From: Brachycybe producta
Lineage: Eukaryota; Arthropoda; Diplopoda; Playtdesmida; Andrognathidae
Assembly (NCBI GenBank): GCA_036925085.1
Contig: JAUPFP010000042.1
Span: 858,045 to 922,044, forward strand
Direction: 5' to 3'
DNA length: 64,000 nucleotides
Below, one piece after another: positions 35,615 through 46,229 of the stretch (its first letter is position 1; each line of letters starts with the position of its first letter). The notes under the pieces were generated by a model. The model was not told the DNA's origin, searched no databases, and was given only the letters and a program-made list of their open reading frames with translations. The position numbers and the translations under genes are program-made.

Positions 35615-37217
35615 TTAAACTGTAAAAATAAATAAACAAGACGTTGGAACGTTTTTGTTTGTTTCATCGAGACTCGTGCGAGGAAAACATGTACGTCGCT
35701 CCACCTGTTTGATCAATCGCCGTCTTTTGGACGAGTCAGGCATCGAAAAAGCATCGGAAAAAAGATCGCAAAATGCCTCAGAAGTCATTTCGACGTGCCG
35801 GACACCTTCGGGACGTTTCCGCTTGCAAAAAAGGGTCGTTTGAACCTGTTCTTCCTCTTCTTCTTTGTTCTGGAACAAAAAGAAGAACAAAGTCAATAAA
35901 ATCTCTTGATATGCTTCAATATATTTCCGTGCACTGACAGATGGAGAGACCTTCCCTTCTTCACCCTCTTCTAAGAGCAATTTAAGGTCAGTAAGAAGAG
36001 CAGTCGGTAGCAGAAACAGTTCCTTCGCATTCTCAATCATGAATGCTAAGACTCTCATCATGTCGTCTTTCTTAGACTTCCAATCCAAAACGGTCATCTA
36101 GAAGAGGAAAAACGAGTCGTTACGATGTTGAATACAAACACGCATACATCGTATCTCTAGAGTTACCGTCCGTGGACATAAAAGACATTTCGCGAAGACG
36201 GTGGCCAAATTTCCTGAATTAAATTTGTGAACCTTGCATTGGAATGAAAATCGATGCAAGATAAAAAGTAGACGACGGAGGAGATTTCGTTTCTCATTCG
36301 GAATTAGCAGAAGAGCCAAACGAACAGCCTCGATCCACCGCTTTCTATTCCGATCGTCGCAATCGAGATCTTTTAGACAGATCAAGAAAAAACAATCAGT
36401 TCTGCATGAAAACAGTTTAGAACGATCTCTATCTTATAAAGTATAAATGTTACCAGCAATTTTCCAAAAAACGTTAAAAAGATCTTGCGTGAAAAGTGGT
36501 TCATTAAGATATCCCAACATTTTAAACAGTACCAAAAGTAGTTTTACTTCCCGCACTCCTGGGATGCTCTTTCCAGACAAATATTGTTGACGGAGATCTA
36601 CAATAAGAACAGTATTTCAGTGCAAAAAGAAAAAAAAAACTTGCTTTAAAGGTGTAACACTAACGTTGTTCTTGGTCAAGAGCAGTCATTATGCCGTTCA
36701 AAGTTTTGGCCCTCCTTCGAGTGAGAGAAAAAACAGAGTCTTCATTTTCTAATTCATCTGAAAATAATAAAAACGATTATCGAAACTGAATAGTTAATAT
36801 TTAAAAAAAATCAATTTAAAAGTCAAATTTAAATCGAATTAAATGTTTTTTGAAAGAAATATTAAAAAATCCTTATAATTTAAATTATATCAAAAGTTTT
36901 TCACTATAAAAAAAACCTTTTCCGTTCCCCTTCCCCTTTGAACCAAAAAACGTGAACCTTCGACGACGAGTTGTTGACGACGTTTGTTCTGCCGAAGTTT
37001 CCGTTTTGTAGACGAAAAGATCTTCCTCCATTGGCACGTCCAAAACACGCAATAAATTAATCCGGCTCAGAGCCAAAAAACGCTTTCTATCGCTTTCACC
37101 AAGACAACCAAAGATCGAATAACACCGTCGACTTTTTCGAAAATATTCGTCTAAACGGCAGCGGTCGGTGTCCATACCACACTCCTCCTCCAATCCCCAC
37201 CCCTGACCAATGTCCAT
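35615..37217 (-). CDS. ARHGAP19: ARHGAP19-like RhoGAP protein (copy A)
   Basis: The minus-strand exons are 37217 to about 36930, 36757-36665, 36597-36454, 36369-36167 and 36097-35615. Their borders are GT-AG (the last intron is 69 nt) and the phases fit from the second exon on. Family matches are NEPLFTQDLF and KIA|DLDCDD at the middle of the RhoGAP domain, RKRWIEAVRLALLLIPNEKR with NLLRRLL, GNLATVF with CPRTVT, LAFMIENAKELF, and the C-terminal EAFCDLFSDAFSMPDSSKRR followed by RLIKQV. That C-terminal block is specific to ARHGAP19, a RhoA GAP acting in cytokinesis. The exon that should carry the GLFR arginine finger reads DSVFSLTRRRAK and lacks the preceding helix, so catalytic activity is doubtful. 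The donor of the first exon is uncertain. ATG 37217 directly follows an AG and may be internal to the gene. Confidence 0.7.
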
Positions 37218-37264
37218 CTATACAAATAAAATCAATTATATGTCATTTTGTTATGTATATAGTG

Positions 37265-37550
37265 TTTATAAGGTGGTTTTTAAAACTTGTGAAACTCTTA
37301 ATTATTCTGAAATTTGAATATTTTTAGAAACAATCTCTTATGGGTATTTTCATGTTGATATCTTTTAAAATAAGCGTTTTTTGTCATTGTATTGCAGTTT
37401 GAAAATGACCAAACTGGAAGCAGACGATATTTTATTTAAATTTCTGTCTTTAAAAAGCAGCCTATTTTGAAAGATATCAATAATAGTATGTCATGAAGCT
37501 ACAATTCTAGTTTCTAAAACACTTTCAATTTCTTTTTAAAGATAGACTAA
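37265..37550. repeat. F1 foldback repeat (copy A)
   Basis: It contains TTGATATCTTTTAAAATAAG and the inverted TATTTTGAAAGATATCAATA, with GCTACAATTCTAGTTTCTAA at the right. It lies just upstream of the ARHGAP19-like coding exons. Confidence 0.5.
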
Positions 37551-39036
37551 TGGAAAATAAAGAAAAGAGGTGCATTTCCACTTTCATAGCCTCTTCCTTG
37601 TGACCTCCAGTGATCAAGGCAGTGTAAAGGGATAAAAGTATATTGGGAAATAAGTAGAACCCTCCATTGCCATTGGCATGGCAGACAAACACACTGATTG
37701 GCTAATGAAAACTACTCTCTATTACAGTTTGCATAAGCTTAAATTTCTCTAATACATAGTGTTAGTGTTGCCAATTGCTTTGAAAACCAAATTGTTCACA
37801 CAATTTCACAGTTAAATGTATGGATGTCACAAGATGGATCCACGTCCATCTTGTTGTTTTGAGCAGACGACAACGAGACAAATGAGTGTTCTTATATAGT
37901 GTTACTAAAACTGCAAGAAATCGCCTCACAATCGCTCAATTAAAATACAGTAAAGCGCAAAATGCAATAAAAAGTATTGTTCTTCATGTGCTCGATTTAT
38001 ATAATTTTTGAAAAGGTCCTTCTATTTTTAAACAAGGTTCAAAGTCGTTCGTTTTTTTAACCCCATGTTAAATCCCATTGGCCCCAAAACCGTCCCACAC
38101 ACATTTGAAAAACTCTCGTTAAAAACGATTTAGAACAATAACAAAATAATTAGCACATATATTCATGTATTGGCTTCACGATGTTTCCTTTTTATAAATT
38201 TTGAAAAGGTCCTATTTTTTAATAACGTTTAAAATCGTACGTTTTTTAACTCCATGTTAAGTCCCATAGGACCAAAAAACCGTCACCGAAACATTTGAAG
38301 AACTCCCATTAATAACGACTTAGAACAATCACACAAAAATCAGCACGTGCATTAATCTATTGGCTTCACCATGTTTTCTTTTTATAAGATTAGCATGCAA
38401 AATTATTTTTCTATTAATTATTATGTGACTTCGAACCGGGAGAAAAAACGTTAAAAAACCGTTTTTCAATCAACAACGATCGCAGCGCCTACATTCGGAG
38501 GAATTTTGATCTAAACGATGTAGCTAGGCTCTTAAACGTATTTATCTATTATTTATGTAGTTGTAATAAATATTTCAATTTAATTTTAAATTTAATTTTC
38601 ATTTTAATTTAATTTTAAATTTCATTTTCATTTTAATTTAATTTTAAATTTAAATAAGAATTACTAATTGTAATTGAAATAATACTATAATGTGGATTAC
38701 TTGTGGAAATTGACTTTAATAAAATCTAGCATCTAAAATAATGAAAATACAAAACATGTGAACATAATTGAAATGTAAAATAGTTGAAAAGGGAAAACGT
38801 TGAAATTAACTGGTAGTAATTATTGTAATTAACATATAAAATAATTTATAGTCGTTTATTTAGATACAAACGTCACAATTCCTATAAGCAAAGATACAGT
38901 ATTTAAAAGTTAATTTTAACTAATTTTTGTTCACTATAAAACATTTTATTAATGCTGTTAACCTGGTAGGTAAATAATTTTTGTTGGTGTTTTTTACAAA
39001 TACCAGAAATAAACTATTTGTGTTCTCTTATAAATA

Positions 39037-39345
39037 GGTAGATCTACTTATTTCCCAGGACAGATTTATCTTATAAATATGTGTATCTACTTATTTCCCA
39101 GGACAGATTTCTCTTAGAAATAGGTAGATCTACTCATTTCCCAGGACAGATTTCTTTTATAAATATGTGCATCTACTTATTTCCCAGGACAGCTTTCTGT
39201 TATAAATAGGTAGATCTACTTATTTCCCAGGACAGATTTTTCTCAAAAATAGGTAGATCTACTTATTTCCCAGGACAGATTTTTCTCAAAAATAGGTAGA
39301 TCTACTTATTTCCCAGGACAAATTTCTCTTAAATAAGTCACTCCT
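39037..39345 (+). repeat. 44-bp minisatellite, about 7 units (copy A)
   Basis: The unit has the core AGGTAGATCTACTTATTTCC followed by CAGGACAGATTTCTCTTATAAAT. About seven head-to-tail units are followed at about 39355-39410 by one inverted unit, making the centre of the foldback asymmetric. Confidence 0.75.
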
Positions 39346-39756
39346 ATTTATAAGAGAAATCTGTCCTGGGAAATAAGTAGATCTACCTATTTATAAGAGA
39401 ACACAATAGTTTCTATTAATAAAATGTTTTATAGTGAACAAAAATTAGTTAAAATTAACTTTTAAATACTGTATCTTTGCTTATAGGAATTGTGACTAAG
39501 CATTTTTACTAGTCATTCTATTTTGTGGTTGAAGTTTGTATCTAAATAAACGACTATAAATTAATTTATATGTTAATTACAATAATTACTACCAGTCAAT
39601 TTCAATGTTTTCCCTTTTCAACTATTTTACATTTCAATTATGTTCACATGTTTTGTATTTTCATTATTTTAGATGCTAGTTTTTATTAAAGTCAGTTTTG
39701 ACATTATAGTATTTTCTTCAATTACAATTAGTAATTATTATTTAAACAAAAAAATT

Positions 39757-40926
39757 TTCCAAAAAAAAAAAAAAAAAATTTTCAAAAAAAAAGAAAAAAA
39801 AATTTTCAAAAAAAATTTTTAAAAAAAATTTTTAAAAAATGTCAAAAAACATTTTCAAAAAAAATTTTTAAAAAAAAATTTCAAAAAAAATTTTCAAAAA
39901 AAATTTTCAAAAAACATTTTCAAAAAAAATTTTCAAAAAAAATTTTCAAAAAAAATTTTCAAAAAAAATTTTCAAAAAAAATTTTTAAAAAAATTTTTCA
40001 AAAAAAATTTTCAAAAAAAAATTTCAAAAAAAAATTTCAAAAAAAATTTTCAAAAAAATTTTTCAAAAAAAATTTTCAAAAAAAATTTTCAAAAAATATT
40101 TTCAAAAAAAATTTTCAAAAAAAATTTTCAAAAAAAATTTTCAAAAAAAATTTTTAAAAAAATTTTTCAAAAAAAATTTTCAAAAAAAAATTTCAAAAAA
40201 AAATTTCAAAAAAAAATTTCAAAAAAATTTTTCAAAAAAAATTTTCAAAAAAAATTTTCAAAAAATATTTTCAAAAAAAATTTTCAAAAAAAATTTTCAA
40301 AAAAAATTTTCAAAAAAAATTTTCAAAAAAAATTTTCAAAAAAAATTTTCAAAAAAAATTTTTAAAAAAATTTTTCAAAAAAAATTTTCAAAAAAAAATT
40401 TCAAAAAAAAATTTCAAAAAAAAATTTCAAAAAAATTTTTCAAAAAAAATTTTCAAAAAAAATTTTCAAAAAATATTTTCAAAAAAAATTTTCAAAAAAA
40501 ATTTTCAAAAAAAATTTTCAAAAAAAATTTTCAAAAAAAATTTTCAAAAAAAATTTTTAAAAAAATTTTTCAAAAAAAATTTTCAAAAAAAAATTTCAAA
40601 AAAAAATTTCAAAAAAAATTTTCAAAAAAAAATTTCAAAAAAAAATTTTCAAAAAAAATTTTCAAAAAAAATTTTCAAAAAAATTTTCAAAAAAAATTTT
40701 CAAAAAAAGTTTTTAAAAAAAATTTTCAAAAAAAATTTTCAAAAAAGTTTTTCAAAAAAAATTTTCAAAAAAGTTTTTCAAAAAAAATTTTCAAAAAAAA
40801 TTTTTCAAAAAAATTTTTCAAAATAAATTTTTAAAAAAAAAATTTCAAAAAAAGTTTTCAAAAAAAAAAAAAAAAATTTTAAAAAAAAAATTTTAAAAAA
40901 AATTTTAAAAAAAAATTTTCAAAAAT
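39757..40926 (+). repeat. A/T-rich array of 13-nt unit (copy A)
   Basis: This is a tandem array of CAAAAAAAATTTT with variants (CAAAAAAATTTTT, CAAAAAAAAATTT, and CATTTT or TATTTT steps). Variants recur in the same order over roughly 190-220 bp, which suggests higher-order amplification. It sits in the right half of the foldback element, in opposite orientation to the array in the MRM2 intron. Confidence 0.85.
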
Positions 40927-41218
40927 ACAACTACATAAATAAATAATAGATAAATATGTTTAACAATTGTGACATCCATACATTTAACTGTGAAATTGTG
41001 TGAACAAACGATGTCCATCTATAATTTGGTTTTCAAAGCAATTGGCAACACTGTTAACACTATGTATTAGAGAAATTTAAGCTTATGCAACGTGTAATAG
41101 AGAGTAGTTTTCATTAGCCAATCAGTGTGTTTGTCTGTCATGCCAATGGCAATGGCAATGGAGGGGTCCACTTATTTCCCGATCTCTACTTTTATCCCTT
41201 TACACCTGGTGGTCGAGA

Positions 41219-41949
41219 CGGCGATGACGCACCAAAATTTCAAAGTTACCGCCGTCAATTTCAAAATTAGAGACACTTACAGTAACTTCGAACTTGATTT
41301 TTTTCCGTTACTTCTGGACAGAATCTCAATATTTTATTCAATAAACGTTCGTCTATGTGTCAGGGATTACGATTCGCTTTGGTTTTCGCTTTTAATCAAT
41401 GATAATAAACCGATAATCAAGAAAACGAGAGAGACGTAAGAAACGTGACTGCTCGTGCTGCAAGACAAATTCGGTTTGGTTATTTTTAACCACAGTTCAC
41501 TTATATATGCTTTTAACGGTCGTGTTCTATAGCTGAATTTGGAAGAGGCTCCTCTTTACCTCTTCTCAACAGTGATTGGTCGAATTGGATGTCACGTGAT
41601 TTTGCCGAGTCCTGGTCTATAGCGCCACCACGTGGCTTTTATAAGCAATTTCAGTTAGGAGAGGCTGCTTATTAGGATAAGGTGGCTACGGATGGCATGA
41701 GAAATAAGCAAAAATGCCGATTATGGATTGCTTGTATGTTATGAAAATCATGAAATAACGAGAAAAACAGCTGATTTTTGATTATGTTTGCTTTCATTTC
41801 ACTGTTTATTATTGTAAAATGATTGTAATTGTGCAATTTTATCTGAAATAGGTATAAAATGAGGTTTTTTTTTAACAAAAGTAGGTTAGGAATGGTGCAA
41901 AAGAGAAGGAGGCAGCTCGTTGAAGTTGAGCACATCGTCTTCGACGTTA
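41219..41949. other. Upstream region of MRM2-like gene (copy A)
   Basis: The sequence is moderately GC-rich near 41219-41450 without a convincing exon. At 41595-41640 it has E-box type motifs TCACGTGA and CCACGTGG close to a TATAAG stretch, which could be promoter elements for the downstream gene. Confidence 0.3.
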
Positions 41950-42479
41950 ATGAAAAAGTTACCAGACAACCTTAAGAGGAGCCGTAAGAAAAGTTCACAA
42001 GATTGGTTAACTCGCCACATAAACGACCCTTACGTAAAAAGGGCACAGTTTGAGAACTATCGTGCTCGCGCAGTGCCTTCAAACTTAACGAAATAGACGA
42101 CGGGTTTCACATTTTCAATCCGGGTCAATTGGTGGTCGACTGTCGGACGGCTCCAGGGGCTTGGACTCAGGTCGCTACCTCAAGGGTCAACGCCAGAAAC
42201 ATAGGTCCACCTCTCATAGTCACCTCTCTAACCTTCAACAACACATTCACGGAACGAAATTATTTCAATTTGACACCGTCATGTAGAAAACAAAGATTCT
42301 TAAGAACCATTAAATTCTAGATTTATTTGAAACTATAAGAATTGAGTCATTTTTATGAGTTCTTTAAAATGAAACTTTTTGTGTGCAGTTTGTAATAGGT
42401 GAATGTGAATGTTAAAAACGAAAATAGCCTTTTTGTTTAGAAAAAAATGATCTTTAAAAGTAAAAATTCCCCGTGAAGT

Positions 42480-42710
42480 CAGGTTATTCTGTCTTTTAAA
42501 AGCAAAATTAAGAGAATCTTGACAGTGTTTTAGAGACTAGAAGGGTAGCTTAAAGGTATATCTATGCTAATGTCTTAAAATGTTCTTTATGACAAACAAT
42601 ATTTTTAAAATTTGTCTAATAAAAAGTTTATTTTGAAAGATAACACAAAATGAAAAAATACAATTGTGATTCGTCTACCGTTTTATAGTTTCTAAAATTT
42701 CAATTTTTTA
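42480..42710. repeat. F1 foldback repeat in MRM2-like intron (copy A)
   Basis: It contains TTATTCTGTCTTTTAAAAGC, then TTTAGAGACTAGAAGGGTAG and the inverted AGTTTATTTTGAAAGATAAC. It directly precedes the T-rich array. Confidence 0.5.
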
Positions 42711-42714
42711 TGCG

Positions 42715-43712
42715 GTATTTTTAAAAAAATTTGAAATGAAAAAATATTTTTGAAAATTTTTTAATTTTTTTTGGAAAACTTTTTTTTAAAATTTATTTTG
42801 AAAATATTTTTTAAAAATTTTTAAAATTTTTTTTGAATTTTTTTTGGAAAAAATTTTTTGAAAATATTTTTCGAAAATTTTTTTTGAAAATATTTTTTAA
42901 AATTTTTTTTGAAAATTTTTTTTAAAAAATTTTTTGAAATTTTTTTTTGAATTTTTTTTTGAAAAAATTTTTTGAAAATATTTTTTAAAATTTTTTTTTG
43001 AAAAAACTTTTTTTTGAATTTTTTTTTGGAAATCTTTTTGAAATTTTTTTTTAAAAATCTTTTTTTAATGTTTTTTTTTTTTGAAAATCTTTTTTTAATG
43101 TTTTTTTTTGAAATTTTTTTTAAAACTATTTTAATGTTTTTTTTTTTGAAAATCTTTTTGAAATTTTTTTTTGAAAATAATTTTTTAATGTTTTTTTTTG
43201 AAAATTTTTTTTGAAAATATTTTTTTAATGTTTTTTTTTTTTGAAAATCTTTTTTTAATGTTTTTTTTCGAAAATTTTTTTTGAAAATATTTTTTAAAAT
43301 TTTTTTTGAAAATTTTTTTTAAAAAATTTTTTGAAATTTTTTTTTGAATTTTTTTTTGAAAAAATTTTTTGAAAATATTTTTTAAAATTTTTTTTTGAAA
43401 AAACTTTTTTTTGAATTTTTTTTTGGAAATCTTTTTGAAATTTTTTTTTAAAAATCTTTTTTTAATGTTTTTTTTTTTTGAAAATCTTTTTTTAATGTTT
43501 TTTTTTGAAATTTTTTTTAAAACTATTTTAATGTTTTTTTTTTTGAAAATCTTTTTGAAATTTTTTTTTGAAAATAATTTTTTAATGTTTTTTTTTGAAA
43601 ATTTTTTTTGAAAATATTTTTTTAATGTTTTTTTTTTTTGAAAATCTTTTTTTAATGTTTTTTTTTGAAAATTTTTTTTGAAAATATTTTTAAAAATATT
43701 TTTTACACATAA
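42715..43712 (-). repeat. T-rich array, inverse of the A/T array (copy A)
   Basis: This is an array of GAAAATTTTTTTT-like units, the reverse complement of the array at 39757-40926. It includes a tandem higher-order repeat of 397 bp: 43014-43214 and 43411-43611 are identical in sequence and register. The phenylalanine-rich frames across it are artefacts. Confidence 0.85.
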
Positions 43713-44431
43713 ACAAACACAAAATTCTTGTGAGAAAAAAAAATGAAAACAAAAATAACCATAGTATTTTTAATCTCTTGCATGTTATGAAAAAAAAAAC
43801 AGATCCAAAATCAGTGGTTGGAAAAGTGATCTCGGTCGATCTGAACTACTTGGCTCCAATCGAAGGGGCAATCAATCATAACCACGCGTGCCGATTTCAC
43901 ATTGCCCGAGGTACAGCAATCGATCGAAGGACATTTCGGCGATAGGAAGCCAGACGTTATAATGAGTCCGAATGCGTCCGGAATGAATTTCGTCGACAAC
44001 GAAAATATCGTTCTCTTGGCATTGACAGCCCTTTCGTTTGCCGTGAAGACGTTAGCCATCGGAGGGCACTTTCTATGCAAAGTGTGGGACGGAAGCGAGA
44101 CGAAGAAGGTCGAGACGGCGATGGAACGGTTCTTCGAAAATACCAGATATGTCAAACCACCGTCAAGTCGATTTGATTCGTCAGAAATCTTTATTCTCGG
44201 TCGCGGTTTTAAGGGAACTTCTAAATGATTTTGTTTACTGTATGATTTTTTGTTTGAATAAAATGTTATTTTTATTCGATTTTTCTTGTGTCTTTTGTCC
44301 ATTACGCATAATGTCACATTGCGTATTATCAAAATTCATTATTTTGCAAGATAAACTAGCACTTAAAATGTACAACACTCCACTAACGCTAGCCACAAGA
44401 GGAGATATATAATATATATTCCTGATTTTCT

Positions 44432-45251
44432 TTAGTAACGTCGATCGCCGGCATAAACGTTTATTATAGAATCTGTACTTCCTGCAGCCAAATACATCTG
44501 TAATAAATATTATTTCATATCAATTAGTTTTAACTTTACAGTTTCTTAAAGTCGCTTTATACTAGAATCCCCCTCCCCCCAACCGTCATGGTTTCGAGAA
44601 AATGTGCGTTTCAAGCAAACCATTACGAAAAAAACTAGAATAGTTGGTGATACTGCTTAGTTTTTACGATGATGTTTTTTAAGTTTGAAAAAGGCAAAAA
44701 TTATTTTCATGAAATACTGAAGAAGAAACTAAAAACGTACTATTCTAGAAATCTTTCAGGTTTCAAAAAATGAAAAAAAAAAACTTGAATGTGTTTTAGA
44801 AACTAGAAGGGTAGCTCAATCACTTAATATTTTCATGTTTTTATCTTTCAAAATAAGTTTTTTATATCAGTTTGAAAATGACCCAACTTTAAACAGACGA
44901 CGCTTTGCAGGCGACATTCTTTAATTTTTCCGTATAAAACGTTTATTTTGAAAGATAATAACATGAAAATACCCTTAAGTGATTGAGCTAACCATCTAGT
45001 TTCTAAAAAAACTTTCTAGTTTCTCTTCATTTTTCTTCTGAAAAACAGAAAACTTTGACCATAAAAACTAGAAGGTAGACAGGAATTGTCTTTTAGGGTA
45101 ACGTATTTTCTAGTTTCGTTTCAAATTTCACGTACTACGACGACAATTACGTACGTACGTACCTTGAAGGGGTGGAAAGCTAAACTACTAATCGGACCAA
45201 TCCTCTGGCCCACGAAACCATCATGGTGTTTGATTAGGCTCCAGTTTTCTC
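44432..45251 (-). pseudogene. RPTOR: RPTOR 3' end, truncated by duplication (copy A)
   Basis: The last exon (44497-44432) encodes MYLAAGSTDSIINVY and a short basic tail before the stop. Part of the penultimate exon (45251-45163) encodes the GFVGQRIGPISSLAFHPFK stretch. Both match the end of the WD40 domain of Raptor, the mTORC1 scaffold. The exon is cut at 45251, where the palindromic spacer begins, and no upstream exons follow. This copy therefore cannot make a complete Raptor. An F1 repeat occupies much of the intron (about 44740-45060). Confidence 0.8.
44740..45060. repeat. F1 foldback repeat in RPTOR intron (copy A)
   Basis: This is a nearly full-length copy with AGAAACTAGAAGGGTAGCTC, TTTTATCTTTCAAAATAAG, a CAGACGACGCTTTGCAGGCG centre, and the inverse ending CATCTAGTTTCTAAA and CTTCTGAAAAACAG. 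Confidence 0.65.
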
Positions 45252-45595
45252 GACTTACTATGTCGAGATCTCGACTTGACAGTATGTCGAGATCTCGAGA
45301 TAGTATGTCGAGATCTCGACATAGTAAGTCGAGATCTCGACTTATATTCTAGACTTACGCTTCAAATCACTGTATACATCTGCAGAAGTTAAGTACCTAA
45401 CCTAACCTAACCTAACCTAGCCTAACCTAACCTAACAGTACTTAACTTCTGCAGATGTATACAATGATTTGAAGCGTAAGTCTAGAATATAAGTCGAGAT
45501 CTCGACATACTATCTCGAGATCTCGACTTACTGTCAAGTCGAGATCTCGACATAGTAAGTCGAGATCTCGAGATAGTAAGTCGAGATTTTGAAAG
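45252..45595. repeat. Palindrome of palindromes with CCTAA core (junction spacer)
   Basis: Two arms of about 145 bp are inverted copies of each other. Each holds four copies of the 12-bp palindrome TCGAGATCTCGA and an outer-to-inner block TCTAGACTTACGCTTCAAAT, then GTATACATCTGCAGAAGTTA. The centre (about 45397-45435) is a run of eight CCTAA-type units with one CCTAG. The element sits exactly at the right breakpoint of copy A. Confidence 0.85.
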
Positions 45596-45643
45596 AGTCC
45601 GAGTCTAATTTATTTATTTCAATGTCCTCAACAGGGCTCCGTA
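45596..45643. other. Unique filler before copy B
   Basis: About 48 nt lie between the palindrome and the start of copy B. They include TGTCCTCAACAGGGCTCC, which resembles the inverse of the internal block of the Harbinger-like MITEs. Confidence 0.5.
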
Positions 45644-46229
45644 CAATACTCTTAAGTACCTTGGGCAATACTTATGAATTTACACAAATTTTTCAACTTA
45701 AAAAATTAGGGTCATACTAAAAGGCAGGACGGGCAGAAAATGCAGAATTTCATTAAAAACTACTTGTACTAATATGGCGCATTTATAAGTATAATAGTAA
45801 TAGTGAAGACGCCATTTTTGGTTACCCATCGTGTTTATTTTAAAGCATTCTAATCGACTTCAAAACTTTACCTTAAGAGACATGCTGTTGTCTTCTATTT
45901 TATTTCCGCTCACGTGACCTAATGAAAATTTTATTTGTTACTAGTATGTCATATTTTACATTCTTTTGGGTGGAATTTGTGGAAATTGATGTTTTGATTG
46001 AAAATCTATTAAAAGGATTCGGTATGCGTCGCATTCTTTTCGTACATCCGTAAAGTCCATAATCGAAGCGGTTGCTTACATTTCAAGTGGCGGGAATTTT
46101 AAAACCCTTCACGACATGAATTCGCAGACTCCGAATTTGAGAAAAACACCATCTTCTGCGAAGGTTTTTTGTGTTGCCGACTCATCGTCATGGTACTAAA
46201 GAATGATTCCTCTCTTTCTGTTTTAGGTT

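Larger units (their letters stand above)
37620..41218. mobile_element. 3.6 kb foldback element with inverted ends (copy A)
   Basis: The ends are CAGTGTAAAGGGATAAAAGT and the inverse ACTTTTATCCCTTTACACCTG, with terminal inverted repeats of about 200 bp that share AACACACTGATTGGCTAATG and TAAATTTCTCTAATACATAG. Nested inside is a second inverted pair (about 38680-38955 with 39420-39735) around a 44-bp minisatellite, and then a long A/T array. Flanks GTGATCAAG and GTGGTCGAG may be a decayed target duplication. No transposase is readable. The short open frame at 41125-41439 starts inside the right end and is not convincing as a gene. Confidence 0.6.
41950..44228 (+). pseudogene. MRM2: MRM2-like mitochondrial rRNA 2'-O-methyltransferase, broken (copy A)
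   Basis: FtsJ/RrmJ-family similarity to MRM2, which methylates a ribose in the mitochondrial 16S rRNA. Exon 1 (41950-42204) reads [20 protein letters not shown], then VVDCRTAPGAWTQVA and RVNA. Exon 2 (43803-44228) reads GKVISVDL, KPDVIM, GGHFLCKVWDG and DSSEIFILGRGFKG. The phase-1 intron (42205-43802) holds a T-rich satellite. Three lesions are seen: two extra bases (GC) after CGTGCTCGC near 42068, which break the RSAFKL motif; one extra base near 43890; and loss of the three residues DMA from the SDMAPN motif, so DVIMSPNASG lacks the catalytic aspartate. The other catalytic Lys and Glu positions remain. I call it a pseudogene. AATAAA at 44257 follows the stop. Confidence 0.8.

Noticed and set aside
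39757..40926. CRISPR-like regular spacing in the A/T array
   Set aside because: The host is an animal, the units are 13 nt with no unique spacers, and the pattern is a simple satellite.
41125..41439. 104-codon plus-strand frame beginning in the foldback element end
   Set aside because: Its start lies in a transposon terminal repeat, it matches no family I know, and it lacks splice or promoter support. It remains open only by chance in mixed-composition DNA.
43014..43214. Phenylalanine-rich open frames across the T-rich arrays (also 43411-43611 and the copy B equivalents)
   Set aside because: They are translations of a (GAAAATTTTTTTT) satellite, recur exactly with the repeat, and have no gene features.
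44149..44412. 87-codon plus-strand frame overlapping the end of the MRM2-like gene
   Set aside because: It overlaps the MRM2-like exon in another frame and then runs into the 3' untranslated region, so it is a shadow frame.
45086..45352. Ser/Arg-rich (MSRSR) frame over the junction palindrome, resembling an RS domain
   Set aside because: The SR pattern comes directly from the repeated TCGAGATCTCGA palindrome and not from a coding gene.
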